DNA of 27,263 nucleotides. Origin: a virus. The stretch is from positions 1-27,263 of IMG/VR virus record IMGVR_UViG_3300025133_000508, one strand, 5' to 3'. The position numbers and the translations under genes were made by a program. Below are positions 26,099 to 27,263 of this stretch, piece by piece; the first letter of the stretch is position 1, and each line of letters opens with the position of its first letter. The notes below the pieces were generated by a model. That model worked only from the letters and a program-made list of their open reading frames with translations. It was not told the origin of the DNA and searched no databases.

Positions 26099-27262
26099 TT
26101 ATTGTTTAATTATTTTTGACATATTACCTTTATTTTCATATTTAGAAACATGTATGTTCAATTTTGGTTTTTCAATTTTTGCGTTCGGAGCATATAAATG
26201 TCTATTATTCGCCATAATTGCTAAACCTGAACTAATAGACGCATCAAACTTTGTACGTTTAGTTATATCAAATCTAGTCCAATCATTTAATAGAGCATTA
26301 AAATATAAATCTCCAAATGTTCCATCTTGTTGCATACCTACGTGATCTTGTATATACATCTCAATCGCAGCGGCATGCGCTTGTTTTATATCTTCACTGG
26401 AGTTAGGAATTCCTCCAACTTCTTTTTCTGCTACAGATAATTTATTCCATACTTTATCCGGCCTGTTCATACTAAAACCTCTATATCCTCTTCTTCTTAA
26501 ATAATAAAGTAACCTAGGTTTATTATTCTCACAAAGTATTGGCATACCATAAAATACTAGCGCCATTAAAACGTCTTCAAAAAATATTTCAGCCGTAGGT
26601 GGTCTTGATAAGTATTCTAAAAAGAAGCTGTTCGCGGGAGCGTCCTCCATACTAAACTTGGTTAAGCCATGTAATGCTCCTTTTGATCCTTCTCCATCTA
26701 CGGTTCCTGATATATCATAAGAATCGCAACCAAACGCTCCCATGTGTTCATTACCAGGATATTTAATACCATTTTTAAGTACCACCTTATTTTGTAATCC
26801 AGTCTTTGGAACCCAACTGACTTTAAATCTACCATTTTGGTCTGGATAAAATATAACTTGTGTATCTTTTACTCCATTCACCCATTGGAAATTACCTTTA
26901 GTAACACCAAGAGTTCTAGACATTTCTTCGTTATAATCTATCTGTTCATATATCTTAACTAGATTAAAGATACTACCCTTTGCTTCATCTCTAAACGCAT
27001 GCTCAGTAGTTTTAGGGAATTGTCTGTAAAACTCATTTAAAGCGTCGTGATCACCTTTTAAACCATCAGCCTCATTTTGCCAATGTTCTATAATGCCTAC
27101 GTCTATTAATTCACCATCTGGACCGAACACATCGACGTCTGGTGTATCAAAAACTGGAAGTCCGTGCTCATCAATAAATCCTTCGTAGTTCCATTCCATT
27201 GGGACAAACAGAGAATATAAACCAGACTTCGTCTGGCCATTTCTATTTCTCTTTGTGACATC
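26099..27262 (-). CDS. Terminase large subunit, C-terminal nuclease part (start outside window)
   Basis: The frame is open to the right edge, so the true start and the ATPase domain lie outside. The visible 387 residues begin with DVTKRNRNGQTKSGLYSLFV, which leads into PMEWNYEGFIDEHG; the Met at 27199 is therefore internal. Features of TerL seen here are FYRQFPKTTEHAFRDE, the RuvC-like nuclease strand with GCDSYD (first catalytic Asp), FEDVLMALVFYGMPILCENN (second acidic residue), LLYYLRRRGYRGF, and a C-terminal KFDASISSGLAIMA with a candidate third acidic residue. The protein cuts and packages phage DNA together with the portal, whose gene follows after two bases. Confidence 0.88.
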   Translation of the reverse strand, partial: DVTKRNRNGQTKSGLYSLFVPMEWNYEGFIDEHGLPVFDTPDVDVFGPDGELIDVGIIEHWQNEADGLKGDHDALNEFYRQFPKTTEHAFRDEAKGSIFNLVKIYEQIDYNEEMSRTLGVTKGNFQWVNGVKDTQVIFYPDQNGRFKVSWVPKTGLQNKVVLKNGIKYPGNEHMGAFGCDSYDISGTVDGEGSKGALHGLTKFSMEDAPANSFFLEYLSRPPTAEIFFEDVLMALVFYGMPILCENNKPRLLYYLRRRGYRGFSMNRPDKVWNKLSVAEKEVGGIPNSSEDIKQAHAAAIEMYIQDHVGMQQDGTFGDLYFNALLNDWTRFDITKRTKFDASISSGLAIMANNRHLYAPNAKIEKPKLNIHVSKYENKGNMSKIIKQ

Positions 27263-27263
27263 T

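Noticed and set aside
27197-27199. ATG at 27199 as the start of the terminase gene
   Set aside because: The same frame continues upstream to the window edge with typical terminase sequence (TKSGLYSLFVP), so this Met is internal.
1-27263. tRNA genes, CRISPR arrays, insertion sequences, integration sites
   Set aside because: All intergenic gaps are 76 bases or shorter, no cloverleaf or regularly spaced direct repeats were seen, and no transposase or integrase frame is present.

Overview
This 27.3 kb window is the left-running virion-structure block of a tailed phage. The DNA is AT-rich, every supported gene lies on the minus strand, and genes are packed with gaps of 2 to 76 bases or short overlaps. 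No tRNA, integrase, IS element, CRISPR array or replication gene is visible, and no stretch over 300 bases lacks a gene. The gene order (terminase large subunit, portal, acidic scaffold-like protein, major capsid protein, accessory protein, connector/ring proteins, giant nozzle proteins, internal virion proteins) matches, from memory, the conserved structural block of crAss-like podoviruses and related uncultured marine phages. Starts sit in A/T-only leaders without Shine-Dalgarno sequences, which suggests a Bacteroidota host, possibly marine. That assignment is inference and was not searched.

Reading in transcription order from the right edge: the C-terminal part of TerL (26099-27262, start outside the window), portal (23691-26096), scaffold-like protein (22455-23663), major capsid protein (20923-22434), a hairpin terminator, a 278-aa virion-associated candidate (20010-20846), a second and strong intrinsic terminator, a 60-aa Cys-x-Cys mini-protein (19770-19952), two head-tail connector/ring proteins (19063-19764 and 17688-19058), a 1656-aa nozzle-like protein (12714-17684) and its apparent 557-aa C-terminal continuation (11030-12703), and a 542-aa beta-rich structural protein (9393-11021).

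The left part holds a cupin-like protein (8781-9341), a 311-aa membrane-associated, Gln/Ala-rich internal protein (7862-8797), a 570-aa protein with a canonical EF-hand loop (6123-7835), and a giant protein of more than 2040 aa that runs off the left edge (1-6121). The giant protein carries an HEISH zincin-type motif and repeated modules. These last three are best read as virion-internal, possibly ejected proteins.

The genes would work together as follows: TerL packages DNA through the portal into a capsid built from the MCP on the scaffold; ring proteins and the nozzle form a short tail; internal proteins travel in the particle. The most unusual points are a single in-frame UAG separating the ring protein from the nozzle protein, one small beta-module reused in several virion proteins, the EF-hand, and the duplicated SPEGKK...GWKI module in the giant metallopeptidase-like protein.
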